A DNA stretch of 64,000 nt from Pseudarthrobacter sp. MM222 (GTDB lineage: Bacteria > Actinomycetota > Actinomycetes > Actinomycetales > Micrococcaceae): positions 3,844,001 to 3,908,000 of the forward strand of contig NZ_OX352321.1 in NCBI RefSeq assembly GCF_947090775.1. Reading direction: 5' to 3'. Position numbers and translations under genes: made by a program. The notes beneath the pieces were generated by a model. The model saw nothing but the letters and a program-made list of their open reading frames with translations, searched no databases and was not told the origin of the DNA. How positions within the stretch are numbered: the stretch's first letter is position 1; the number at the start of each line of letters is the position of its first letter. Positions 28,997 through 37,437 of this stretch are shown here, in pieces.

Positions 28997-29995
28997 ATGG
29001 TGAAGATTGCCCGTTGGAATGACGACGGCGGGACGCAGTCCGGCTTCGTGGACGGCGTCAACTGCTACGCCCTGCCGGCAGGCCAGGGCGTCCAGGCACT
29101 GCTTGACGCCGGACTCGAGGAGACGCTGGCACTTGCCCGCCAGGTCATTGGTTCCGCTGCTGCCGTTCCGCTGGCGGACGTGCACCTGCTCGCCCCGCTG
29201 GCGCCTGCCTCCATCCGCGATTTCGTAGCGTTCGAAGAACACGTCGAAGGCGTGCGGAAGAGCATCGACGGCGTGGCCGGCGTAGTGCCCGAATGGTACG
29301 AGGCGCCCACCTTTTACTTCACCAATCCGCATACGGTGACCGGCACCGGCGAGTTGATCGGTATTCCGGCGGGCTGTACGGACCTGGACTTCGAAACGGA
29401 AGTCGCCGCCGTCGTCGGACGCGTTCCCGGCAGTGACGGCCGCAACCTGACAGCGTCGGAGGCCCACCGGCACATTTTCGGTTACACGGTGCTCAACGAC
29501 TGGTCGGCGCGTGACCTGCAGCGCCGGGAGATGAAAGTCAGCCTGGGGCCGTGCAAGGGCAAGGACTTTGCCAACACCCTGGGACCCTGGATTGTCACCG
29601 CCGACGAGTTCGAGGACCGGCACGACGCCGAAGGGTTCCTGCCGATCTCCATGGCCGTGGAGGTGAACGGGAAAGCTATCGGGCAGGACCTGCTGTCCAA
29701 CATGGGGTGGCCGTTTGCCGAACTCGTGGCCTACGCCTCGCAGGATTCCGTGGTGCGGCCCGGCGATGTGCTGGGCTCCGGCACCTGCGGCAGTGGCTGC
29801 CTCGCGGAGCTCTGGGGGCGGAACGGCGCGAAGACTCCCCCGCCGCTGAAGACCGGCGACGTGGTGCGGATGACAGTGGAGGGAATCGGCAGCATCGAGA
29901 ACACCGTGGGTCCCGGACGCGAAGCCGCGACCCGGGTTCCGTCCCGGCCCCGTCCACGCAACCGGGTTGCTGCTGCGGTTCCGTCCGGTACCTAG
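28997..29995 (+). CDS. Fumarylacetoacetate hydrolase-family protein (2)
   Basis: This 332-residue FAH-superfamily protein is of the longer bacterial type, with IRDFVAFEEHVEGVRKS near residue 75, LDFETEVAAVVGR near residue 130, GYTVLNDWSARDLQRREM, and a C-terminal VLGSGTCGSGCLAELWGRNG. It likely cleaves an acylpyruvate- or fumarylpyruvate-like compound. It is 11 bp after the amidohydrolase gene. The last ~20 residues are Arg/Pro-rich and probably disordered. Confidence 0.88.
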   Translation: MVKIARWNDDGGTQSGFVDGVNCYALPAGQGVQALLDAGLEETLALARQVIGSAAAVPLADVHLLAPLAPASIRDFVAFEEHVEGVRKSIDGVAGVVPEWYEAPTFYFTNPHTVTGTGELIGIPAGCTDLDFETEVAAVVGRVPGSDGRNLTASEAHRHIFGYTVLNDWSARDLQRREMKVSLGPCKGKDFANTLGPWIVTADEFEDRHDAEGFLPISMAVEVNGKAIGQDLLSNMGWPFAELVAYASQDSVVRPGDVLGSGTCGSGCLAELWGRNGAKTPPPLKTGDVVRMTVEGIGSIENTVGPGREAATRVPSRPRPRNRVAAAVPSGT

Positions 29996-29996
29996 G

Positions 29997-30773
29997 GTGG
30001 TGTCCCTTCAGCTCGAGGGCCGGACTGTGTTGGTCACCGGCGCGGGCCAGGGCCAGGGCGCTGCAGAGGCGCGCCTGCTGGTGGAGGCCGGGGCCCGGGT
30101 CATCGCCACCGACTTGGCGGCGGATATGCCGGCCGGGCTGGGGGGTTTGTCATCGGCTTCAGGCGGTGCGCTGATGTATCGGCGGCTGGACGTCAGCGAT
30201 GCCTCCGGCTGGTCGGCACTCGCTTCCTGGATGCAGTCCCGGGGATGGCAAGTGGACGGGCTGGTCAATAATGCCGGCATCACCCAGCGCAGCCGGCTTC
30301 TCGATGCCACGGTGGCCGACCTGCAGAGGGTCTATGAGGTGAACGTTGCCGGCAGCTTGCTGGGAATCCAGTCGCTCGCGCCGTTGATGGTCGGCGGGGC
30401 ATCGATTGTTAATGTCGGCTCCGTTGCCGGCCTGACCGCGCACTATCCGGTCGCCTACACCGCGAGCAAGTGGGCGTTGCGCGGACTCTCCCAGGTGGCC
30501 GCCATGGAACTTGGCCCGCGCGGGATCCGGGTGAACACCGTCCATCCGGGCTTCATCGAAACCCCCATGACCTCGGGCGCCAGGCCGGAGTTTCGGCAGG
30601 CCACCCTGGCCGAAACCCCGCTGGGCCGCACCGGTAGCGTGGAGGAGGTGGCCGGCGGCGTGCTCTTCCTGCTAAGCCCGCTCTCGTCCTTCGTGACGGG
30701 CGCGGAGATCCCGGTGGACGGCGGGCAGTCATCCCACGGCGGCGCGAAATCAGTCTCCGACGCCCTGCGTTAA
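29997..30773 (+). CDS. Short-chain dehydrogenase/reductase
   Basis: This protein of about 258 residues is a classical SDR: TGAGQGQGAAEA (cofactor), VNNAGIT, a Ser at NVGSVAGL, and YTASKWALRG (catalytic Tyr-x-x-x-Lys). GTG codons at 29997 and 30000 are both possible starts, just after the FAH stop; the frame from 29967 overlaps FAH and was not used. It ends the aromatic operon, 8 bp from the convergent SDR pseudogene. Confidence 0.85.
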   Translation: MVSLQLEGRTVLVTGAGQGQGAAEARLLVEAGARVIATDLAADMPAGLGGLSSASGGALMYRRLDVSDASGWSALASWMQSRGWQVDGLVNNAGITQRSRLLDATVADLQRVYEVNVAGSLLGIQSLAPLMVGGASIVNVGSVAGLTAHYPVAYTASKWALRGLSQVAAMELGPRGIRVNTVHPGFIETPMTSGARPEFRQATLAETPLGRTGSVEEVAGGVLFLLSPLSSFVTGAEIPVDGGQSSHGGAKSVSDALR

Positions 30774-30781
30774 CCAAACGG

Positions 30782-31564
30782 CTAGCCGGGCAGCACAGCC
30801 GACCAGCCGCCGTCGACCATCAAATTGGCGCCGGTGACGTAAGAGGCCTCGTCCGATGCCAGGAACAGCGCGCACTTTGCCACTTCTTCGGGCGCGCCGA
30901 TCCGGCCCAGCGGGATGCTGCCGGCGATGGTCCGCATCGGATGGTCGCGAGCGAGGAGGTTGCCCTCCGTTGCCGCGGTACGGATCATTCCCGGGCTGAC
31001 CGCATTAACCCGCAGACCGTGCGGGGCACCTTCGGCTGCGAGCTGTTTGGTCATCGCCACCACGGCCCCTTTCGTGGCGGTGTGGGCCAGCCGGCCGTTG
31101 GTCATGGAACCGGTGACCCCCGCTGTGGACCCGACGAGGACGATGGCACTGTTTGCAACCTGGATCAGCTGCGGCTAGAAGTACTTGACCGGCAGGAACA
31201 CCACGTCCATCTCGTGTTCAATGTTCCACTTCCAGTCATCGAAGGTGAGCTCCCCCACCGGGGCGAAGCGCGTGACGGCAGCGTTGGCGTACAGGATATG
31301 GACCTGCCCGTGCATGGCGGCGACATCCGCAGCCCAGGCCGCCACCGCGGCCTCGTCCGTAAGATCCACCCGGCTGCTGCTCATCCGGCCACGGGCGTCG
31401 GCGACCGCCGCAACGGTGGCTGCGGCGCCGTCGTCGTCCATGTCGCACCCAACAACTAAGGCCCCTTCCGAAGCGAAGGCGAGCGCGGCCGCCCTGCCCT
31501 GGCCGCTGGCCGTTCCGGTGATGACGGCTGTCTTGCCGGCAAGGCGCGGGCTTGAAGCGGACAT
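30782..31564 (-). pseudogene. Short-chain dehydrogenase interrupted by an amber codon
   Basis: The - strand encodes a full-length SDR of about 260 codons starting MSASSPRLAGKTAVITGTAS. Codon 130 is TAG (31175-31177) within a segment that reads PVKYF-stop-PQLIQ, where family members have Trp. The frame then continues without interruption through GSTAGVTGS, TATKGAVVAMTKQLA and VTGANLMVDGGW to the normal C terminus. A single G-to-A change (TGG to TAG) explains it. It is either an inactive gene or an error in the sequence. Confidence 0.88.
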
Positions 31565-31676
31565 GGAAATTCCTTCCGAAGGCGTGTTTCCTCGACTTTC
31601 GCAGGGATGGGCCGGAAGGGGAACGGCGTATCGGGTCTAGGTGGTATCCGCCGCGTGGATACTCACGGGGACGGGT

Positions 31677-32240
31677 TCAGCCCTCTTCCACAGCAGCGCC
31701 CGCGGCCGGTGCCGCAGCGTCTGCGGCCAGGGCCTTACGCCGACGGTAAACCTGGACCGCGATGGCTGTGGGGATCACGGCCAAAGCGGTGATCCGCATC
31801 CAGGGCCGGTCCAGGACATGGCCGGTGAGTGCATCCAGGGAGTAGGGGCCAGAACCGCCAATAGTGAAGGCCACGGCTGCCAGGCCGAGCACGGCGGGAT
31901 ACTCGAGACCGCCCTCTTGGGCGAAGAAACCGTTCGGGGCATGGACGCTGGCTGCGACGCCCATCGTGGTTGCGGCAGCGGCGCCGGCGGCAGGGGTGGC
32001 CATCCCCAGGGCCAAGGCCAGACCGGCTCCTGCTTCACCAAGGCCCGCAAGGACGGCGCTGGGTTTTGCGGGGCGGAACCCCATGGCGTGCATTCCCTTG
32101 CTGGTGCCTTCAACGCCTCCCCCGCCGAACCAGCCGAAGAGTTTCTGGGTTCCGTGCGCGATGAGCACCCCTCCCAGACTGGCCCGGAACAGGGTCTGCG
32201 CGGCGGCCGCCGCCTCAGGGCTGGTGGTTACATTGCTCAT
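31677..32240 (-). CDS. DoxX-family membrane protein
   Basis: This 187-residue protein has about four hydrophobic segments and the DoxX pattern RASLGGVLIAHGTQKLFGWF near residue 18. It probably sits in the cytoplasmic membrane; DoxX proteins are linked to redox or oxidative stress functions but are poorly defined. The ATG at 32240 follows AAGGAGG; the longer frame to 32471 was rejected. It is downstream of a LysR gene on the same strand. Confidence 0.85.
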   Translation of the reverse strand: MSNVTTSPEAAAAAQTLFRASLGGVLIAHGTQKLFGWFGGGGVEGTSKGMHAMGFRPAKPSAVLAGLGEAGAGLALALGMATPAAGAAAATTMGVAASVHAPNGFFAQEGGLEYPAVLGLAAVAFTIGGSGPYSLDALTGHVLDRPWMRITALAVIPTAIAVQVYRRRKALAADAAAPAAGAAVEEG

Positions 32241-32371
32241 GTCAGTCCTCCTTGGGTTGCCTGAGTCGCTGCCCGGCTCGCTGTGAGCACGATTGTACGT
32301 CTGCGGAATCTTCCGGTCACGGGTGGGAATACTAGGCAGGACACCGCCGCCGGGAGGGAACAAGCCTGGCC

Positions 32372-33334
32372 TTAAGCGGTATCCGCCGCGTGGATCGCCA
32401 CCGGATGGGCGTTGACGGGGAAGAGCTCGTGGAGCCGGGCGCAGGAGCGCTGAACCACGGACCGCAGCCACACGCTCGCCGGGTCCTCCGCCTGGGACGG
32501 GTGCCAGTACATGGCCTCCACCAGTGACGCCTCGGTTCCGCCGGAGAACTCCAGCACCACGATATCCGCGCCGCGCTGGGCCCGCCCGGCCAGCATCCGC
32601 GGGACGAGTGCCACAAGGTCAGTGCCTTCGACCAGGAGCGGCAGGGACAGGAAGCCGGCCACCACGGCCGCTACCCGGCGCTGGATGCCCCGCGACTCGA
32701 ACAGCTTGTCCGCCGGGGTGCTGATGCCCTCGCCGAAGTAGCCGACGGCGTGCGGCACCGCAGTCAGGTCTTCGAGGGTCAGGCGGGGCTGCTGGAGCAG
32801 CGGGTTGCCGGCGTCGGCCACGGCCACAAAGCTGTCACGGAAGAGCTGTTTGCTGGCTCCCTGCATCTGGTACCCCGTGGGCCCCACCAGCAGGTCGATC
32901 TTGGAGTAGTCGGCCATCTGGCCCTGGATTCCGGAGCCGGCGGTGGGGACGAAGTCCACGGACACCCCCGGTGCTTCTTCCCGCAGGATCCCCCGCAACG
33001 GTCCCACGATCAGCGCCGCAGCATAATCCGAGGCGGCGATAATGAACTCCCGCTCGCTGGTGGCCGCATCAAACCCGGACCGCACGCGCGTGGCCCGCTG
33101 GATGTGAAGCATGGCTTCATCAACCAGCGGGACCAGGGATTGGGCAAAGGGGGTGAGGTCATAGGTGCGGCCGTTCCGGACCAGGAGCTCGTCGTCGAAA
33201 TGGCGCCGGAGCCTGGCCATCGCCGCGCTGGTGGCCGGCTGGCTGAGCTGGAGCCGCTCCGCCGCCCGGGAGATGTTGCGCAATTCCAACAGGACCTGAA
33301 GTTGGGGCAGCAGGTTCAGGTCCAGGTTCTTCAT
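32372..33334 (-). CDS. LysR-family regulator (NahR/NodD-like)
   Basis: This 320-residue protein starts MKNLDLNLLPQLQVLLELRN and has a winged HTH (ISRAAERLQLSQPATSAAMA) at about residues 20-39. A LysR effector domain follows. Its form resembles regulators of aromatic catabolism such as NahR and LinR and is similar to the second LysR at 52577. It is next to the CarA-like oxidase at 33389 and may control that unit or the aromatic operon. The target is inferred. Confidence 0.88.
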   Translation of the reverse strand: MKNLDLNLLPQLQVLLELRNISRAAERLQLSQPATSAAMARLRRHFDDELLVRNGRTYDLTPFAQSLVPLVDEAMLHIQRATRVRSGFDAATSEREFIIAASDYAAALIVGPLRGILREEAPGVSVDFVPTAGSGIQGQMADYSKIDLLVGPTGYQMQGASKQLFRDSFVAVADAGNPLLQQPRLTLEDLTAVPHAVGYFGEGISTPADKLFESRGIQRRVAAVVAGFLSLPLLVEGTDLVALVPRMLAGRAQRGADIVVLEFSGGTEASLVEAMYWHPSQAEDPASVWLRSVVQRSCARLHELFPVNAHPVAIHAADTA

Positions 33335-33388
33335 GCTTACAGGTTATCCGTGCGCGCGGTGCGGCCTTTCCACTGGACCAGATGCCTG

Positions 33389-34957
33389 TCAGGAACCCAG
33401 TTCCTCGGCAACCCTCCGGGCGCCGCGCACCGCGATGGCAACGCTCATCAGGGTGGGGTTCATCGCGGTCGCCGTAGGGATAAGGGCATTTCCGCCCACC
33501 ACGAGGTTCTCGTAACCCCACACCCGCGACCATGGATCCGCCACCGAAGTTCCGTCGTCCGCGGCGCCCATCCGCATGGTGCCCTGGTAGTGCAGGCTGG
33601 AACCGTTGGGCATCAGCCGCGGCTCGGCGACAAAGACGCCCAGGGCCTTACCGGCGCGGCGCAGCCGCTCGGTGGCCTGTGCGATCTCCGTTTCCTCCCG
33701 TTCAGTGAGCGCATACTCGATGGTCATATTCGGGAAGCCGCGGTAGTCCGGCTCGTTCTCGTCAAAGGTGACGGCGTCCTCATAGCGCGGGTGCTTGCGC
33801 AGGCCGTAGCCCATGTTGACGTAGCCCCAGCGGTTCTCGGAATACGGCGCGCCCGGCTCCATGGGGAACGGCGTGGTCTCGGTGTACATCACCTGGACGG
33901 AGAAAGGGTGCTCCGGCTCGGAGAATGGGATGCGGTTCACTGCCGCCACCGGATCGGCGGAATTCAGCGCCCGCCGGGCCAGCTCCGCACCGAGGTCTTC
34001 TTCCGTGGCGAACCGTCCCATCTTCTCGGCGTCCAATGCCACCGTGGAGATGACCACCGGATGCTCGGTCAGGTAGTGGCCCAGGGCCTTCGGGCGGACG
34101 CCCGAAGCCCACAGCAGCTGCGGGGACCGGAAGGCATCGGCGGCGACCACAACAATGTCCGCTGCCACGAAGGAGGTCTCCCCCGTGCGGAGGTCCTGGA
34201 CGGTGACGCCGGTGGCGCGGTGTCCGTCGAACTCCACCCGGCGGACCAGGGTGAGGTCGCGCAGTTCGAACTGCTTCGCGAGCGGGCTGTCCTTTTCGAT
34301 CAGCGGGCCGAGGACGACGTCGGCCCCGGCCCAGCGCACTGACCCGTCGGGCTGCGGGTCCCCGGCAACCGGAAGGGTGCCCACGCCGTACCCATCCGGC
34401 AGCTCGGCGCCGAACTCTTCATCGAGGAGGGTCCGAATGGCCTCACCAACGGCGGAATCCGCGAACGCGGCACTGTGGACGTGCAGCAGCTGCTTGGCGT
34501 CCTCAATCAGCCCGTCCCATTCGTCGTCGGCGATAAAGGGGATCTTTTCGCTGAAGGCGGGCGACGGTGTCGCGCAGGTCCAGTGGGCGCCCTGGCCACC
34601 AACGTTGGTGGCCGCAGCCGCGGCCGGGAAGGAGGAAGCGTGGGCGGAGCCTGCGCCGCCGAAGTCGAGGAGGTGGGTGCCCTGGCGGGCCGTGAACATG
34701 CCCTCGGCGACGGTGGCTGCCGGAATGCCAAGCGATTCCCGGTAGGCGCCGGCCTGCGGCCCCTGGGACATTTCCCGGGCACGCGCCTTCTCTGCAGGGT
34801 CGGGGATGTTGCGGACGCTCTCGCCGGGGACGTGGGTGAGCTGCGGCCCGGCCTCGAACATCACCACCCGCGCGTTCGGGACCTGCTCCAGGAGCACCCG
34901 TGCGTAAGTGGAACCGATGGGTCCGCTGCCGACGATGGCAATAGTTGGGTTGGACAT
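33389..34957 (-). CDS. CarA-like GMC/pyranose-oxidase-type glycoside oxidase (1)
   Basis: This 522-residue FAD oxidoreductase has an N-terminal Rossmann motif IAIVGSGPIGSTYA. NVGGQGAHWTCATP follows around His125, resembling the flavin-attachment segment of pyranose oxidases. A C-terminal active-site pair is His456 (SLHYQGTMRMG) and Asn500 (TAMNPTLMS). Bacterial members of this branch include the C-glycoside 3-oxidase CarA, which makes the 3-keto-glycoside needed for C-C cleavage. The start at 34957 follows AAAGGAG; the longer frame was rejected. It lies 16 bp downstream of the MFS gene. Confidence 0.8.
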   Translation of the reverse strand: MSNPTIAIVGSGPIGSTYARVLLEQVPNARVVMFEAGPQLTHVPGESVRNIPDPAEKARAREMSQGPQAGAYRESLGIPAATVAEGMFTARQGTHLLDFGGAGSAHASSFPAAAAATNVGGQGAHWTCATPSPAFSEKIPFIADDEWDGLIEDAKQLLHVHSAAFADSAVGEAIRTLLDEEFGAELPDGYGVGTLPVAGDPQPDGSVRWAGADVVLGPLIEKDSPLAKQFELRDLTLVRRVEFDGHRATGVTVQDLRTGETSFVAADIVVVAADAFRSPQLLWASGVRPKALGHYLTEHPVVISTVALDAEKMGRFATEEDLGAELARRALNSADPVAAVNRIPFSEPEHPFSVQVMYTETTPFPMEPGAPYSENRWGYVNMGYGLRKHPRYEDAVTFDENEPDYRGFPNMTIEYALTEREETEIAQATERLRRAGKALGVFVAEPRLMPNGSSLHYQGTMRMGAADDGTSVADPWSRVWGYENLVVGGNALIPTATAMNPTLMSVAIAVRGARRVAEELGS

Positions 34958-34973
34958 GATGTCTCCTTTGAAA

Positions 34974-36470
34974 TCAGGCCGAGAGGGATTCGGAAGTGGT
35001 GTTGGGAGCGGGAACGGGTTCGTCGGAGAGGCGGCCGTGCGGCAGAAGGACCGCCGCGACAATCCCCACCGCGTAGGTGGCCGCCAGGGCAATGAAAATC
35101 GGCGTGAAAACCGAGCTGTAGATTTGTGCCACGGTGGCCTGGATTGCCGGCCCGGCCCCGTGGACCAGCTGCGGCGTTAGAGTGGAAGCGTCAAGGCCTG
35201 CCGGCAAAAGAGCCGCGACGCCGAAGCCGATCACTCCGCCGATGACCGCCGTCGCCACTGTGGACCCCACCTGCCGTACCAGGTTGATGGTGGCCGTGAT
35301 GGTCCCGGTCTGGCTGGCCGGGGCGGCGCCCTGGACCACCGCGACGATCAGGCTCATAAACGCTCCCGTGCCCATGCCCACCACGGCCATCACCATCATG
35401 GGAACCCACAGCGGAAGGCCCGCGGGCAGCATGGCCATCACCAAAAGCCCGGCGGCCCCCATCGAGGTTCCCAGGATCGGGAAAATCCGGTATTGCCCGG
35501 TCCGGCTGGCAAGCCATCCGGTCAGCAGATTGCTGATCAGCATGCCGAACACCGTGGCGATGGGGACAAGGCCGGACACGGTGGCGCTGGTCTGGTAGGC
35601 CATCTGGAAGTACGTGGGCAGGTAGGCAGTGATGGAGAAGAGGCCGACGCCGATAATCGCCGAGAGTGCCGTGCCTGCCGCGATGGTCCGGTTGGCGAAA
35701 AAGTGGAGCGGCACGATGGGTTCGGGTGCACGCCGCTCGATGAAAAAGAAGGCAGCGAAGCCGGCGATGCTCACCGCGAGCGCGGCAGCAGTGGCGGGGC
35801 CGGCGCTCCGTTCGGCGGCCCAAGTAACGGCGAGTACCAGCGCCACCAAGGCGGTGGTGAAGACCGAGGCCCCGGCAATATCGAAGTGGCGGGGCATGGG
35901 GCCGGGCTCCAGGTGCGGAACGGCCACGAGCGCGAGGCCCAGGGCCGCTGCACCCACCGGGATGTTGATCCAGAAGACCCACTGCCAGCCCCAGTAATCG
36001 GTAATGGCGCCGCCGAGCACCGGGCCCACCAGGATCGCGATGGGGAAAGCGGCGCCAATTATGGCCATGTAGCGGGGCCGTTCCCGCTGGGTGGTGACGC
36101 GGGCAATGATCGTCTGGGACATCAACTGCAGGCCCGCGGAGCTCATGCCCTGCAGGACGCGCGCGGCAATCAGCCAGGCCATGTCCGTGGCGAAGCCGCA
36201 GGCCAGTGAGGCGGCCAGGAACATCACCAGCGAGAAGATGAAGATGCGGCGCGCGCCCAGCACATCGCCCAGTTTGCCGAGAACCGGCAGCAGCACCGTA
36301 CTGGCGAGGGTGTAGCCCACCACAACCCAGCTCATCAGGGTTAACGCGCCGAGTTCACCCGCAATGGTGGCAAGGGAAGTGGACACTACCGTGTGGTCCA
36401 GGGCACCGAGGAAGGAGACCGAAAGCAGGGAGACAACAAGGAGACGGAGTCTAAGAGGCGAAAGTGGCAT
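34974..36470 (-). CDS. MFS transporter, DHA2 (14-TM) type
   Basis: This 498-residue, strongly hydrophobic protein has about 14 membrane segments. It has the DHA2 signatures LDHTVVSTSLATIAGEL (motif D1), GKLGDVLGARRIF (motif A) and GPVLGGAITDYWGWQWVFWI (motif C). Such proteins export drugs or, in catabolic loci, move aromatic compounds. It is cotranscribed with the CarA-like oxidase, so export or import of a glycoside or aglycone is possible. A CATAAG-containing sequence lies about 130 bp upstream. Confidence 0.88.
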   Translation of the reverse strand: MPLSPLRLRLLVVSLLSVSFLGALDHTVVSTSLATIAGELGALTLMSWVVVGYTLASTVLLPVLGKLGDVLGARRIFIFSLVMFLAASLACGFATDMAWLIAARVLQGMSSAGLQLMSQTIIARVTTQRERPRYMAIIGAAFPIAILVGPVLGGAITDYWGWQWVFWINIPVGAAALGLALVAVPHLEPGPMPRHFDIAGASVFTTALVALVLAVTWAAERSAGPATAAALAVSIAGFAAFFFIERRAPEPIVPLHFFANRTIAAGTALSAIIGVGLFSITAYLPTYFQMAYQTSATVSGLVPIATVFGMLISNLLTGWLASRTGQYRIFPILGTSMGAAGLLVMAMLPAGLPLWVPMMVMAVVGMGTGAFMSLIVAVVQGAAPASQTGTITATINLVRQVGSTVATAVIGGVIGFGVAALLPAGLDASTLTPQLVHGAGPAIQATVAQIYSSVFTPIFIALAATYAVGIVAAVLLPHGRLSDEPVPAPNTTSESLSA

Positions 36471-36601
36471 AGTGATCTACCCGAACGATCGGGCCGTCGA
36501 CGCGACGTGGTGTGCCTCCGGCGCACCATCACACCGGAGAACGGGTCCGGAAGGAACCCCGGCGCCGTTACCCATGATACTGCACTTTAGTCTGAATGCA
36601 A

Positions 36602-36608
36602 CATAAGA
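36602..36608. promoter_or_regulatory. CATAAGA, variant of the shared locus motif
   Basis: AACATAAGAATG lies upstream of the MFS/oxidase operon (start 36470), in the gap before the convergent-side gene at 36643. It differs from the CATAAGT found at four other promoters by the last base. It is listed as a weak member of the motif family. Confidence 0.3.
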
Positions 36609-36642
36609 ATGTGTAGATTCGACATGATGGTCGGCCCTCTCC

Positions 36643-37437
36643 CTACGCATCGAGCAGGGCACGGGTCAGTGCCATGTCCTGCAGCAGATCCTCCAGGTCG
36701 GCTGCCAACCCACCGGACAACGAGGCCTCGATCGCCCGGCGGAGCGCCACGCGCGCGGAGGACTCATAGCGCCCCGGAGCCCGAAACACCCCCTCGTTCG
36801 TGAAGGTCTCCACCCGGGCCAGCCCGGCGGGCTGGTCGACGGTGACTTCGGTCCGCACCTCGCCAAGGGCAAGCACCTGGAGCAGGCCGCCGGCATGGAG
36901 ACCACCGATTGCGGTTGCCGAAAGGGTGGCGGGAACCGTCTCGCCGTTGTAGCTGCCCGATTCCAGGAGTGCGATCCTGCTGTGCACAGTGGCAATGCTT
37001 GACCGAAGCGCCAGGGATCCGCCGGCGAGGGACCGCATCCAGCCAAAGCCGTCGCAGATGAGAACACCAAGGCCTGCAGCGGGGGCGGCGCACTCAACGG
37101 TTATGGTCCGGGCGGGGCTCCCGCGTCTTGCCGCAACCGCATCGGCTGCAACATCGGGGCGCAGGCGGGGCCGTTCAACGATCACCGGGATGTCTCCCGG
37201 CCACCGCCCGGACTCGAAGGCTTCCCGCGGAAGGACCCCAGGATCCGCAAGCACCACCGCCGACGCTCCGCCGCCGCGGGCCGCCAGCATCCCCTGCCAC
37301 CAGTCGCCCGTTCCGGGAACCACCGCCACCGCACCGCGCATATCATCGGTGAGTGCGGCACTGACCGGAAGCTCGGCGACAGCGGCCGTGTAGGCAGGCA
37401 ACGCGGTGAAGACGCTGAATGCGCGGTCCCGACTCAT
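36643..37437 (-). CDS. Unusual Gfo/Idh/MocA-like protein lacking the N-terminal nucleotide-binding motif
   Basis: This 264-residue protein is not clearly recognisable. The segment IPVIVERPRLRPDVAADAV resembles the EKP region of Gfo/Idh/MocA dehydrogenases. The C-terminal ESSARVALRRAIEASLSGG and LEDLLQDMALTRALLDA resemble their final helix region. The GxGxxG Rossmann start and the EKP lysine are missing. Its start overlaps the stop of a complete Gfo/Idh gene (ATGA), suggesting it is a non-catalytic partner or a degenerate paralogue. The function is unknown. Confidence 0.55.
   Translation of the reverse strand: MSRDRAFSVFTALPAYTAAVAELPVSAALTDDMRGAVAVVPGTGDWWQGMLAARGGGASAVVLADPGVLPREAFESGRWPGDIPVIVERPRLRPDVAADAVAARRGSPARTITVECAAPAAGLGVLICDGFGWMRSLAGGSLALRSSIATVHSRIALLESGSYNGETVPATLSATAIGGLHAGGLLQVLALGEVRTEVTVDQPAGLARVETFTNEGVFRAPGRYESSARVALRRAIEASLSGGLAADLEDLLQDMALTRALLDA

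Noticed and set aside
32750..34342. 530-residue open frame on the + strand
   Set aside because: It is antisense to the LysR and CarA-like genes and lacks any recognisable motif.
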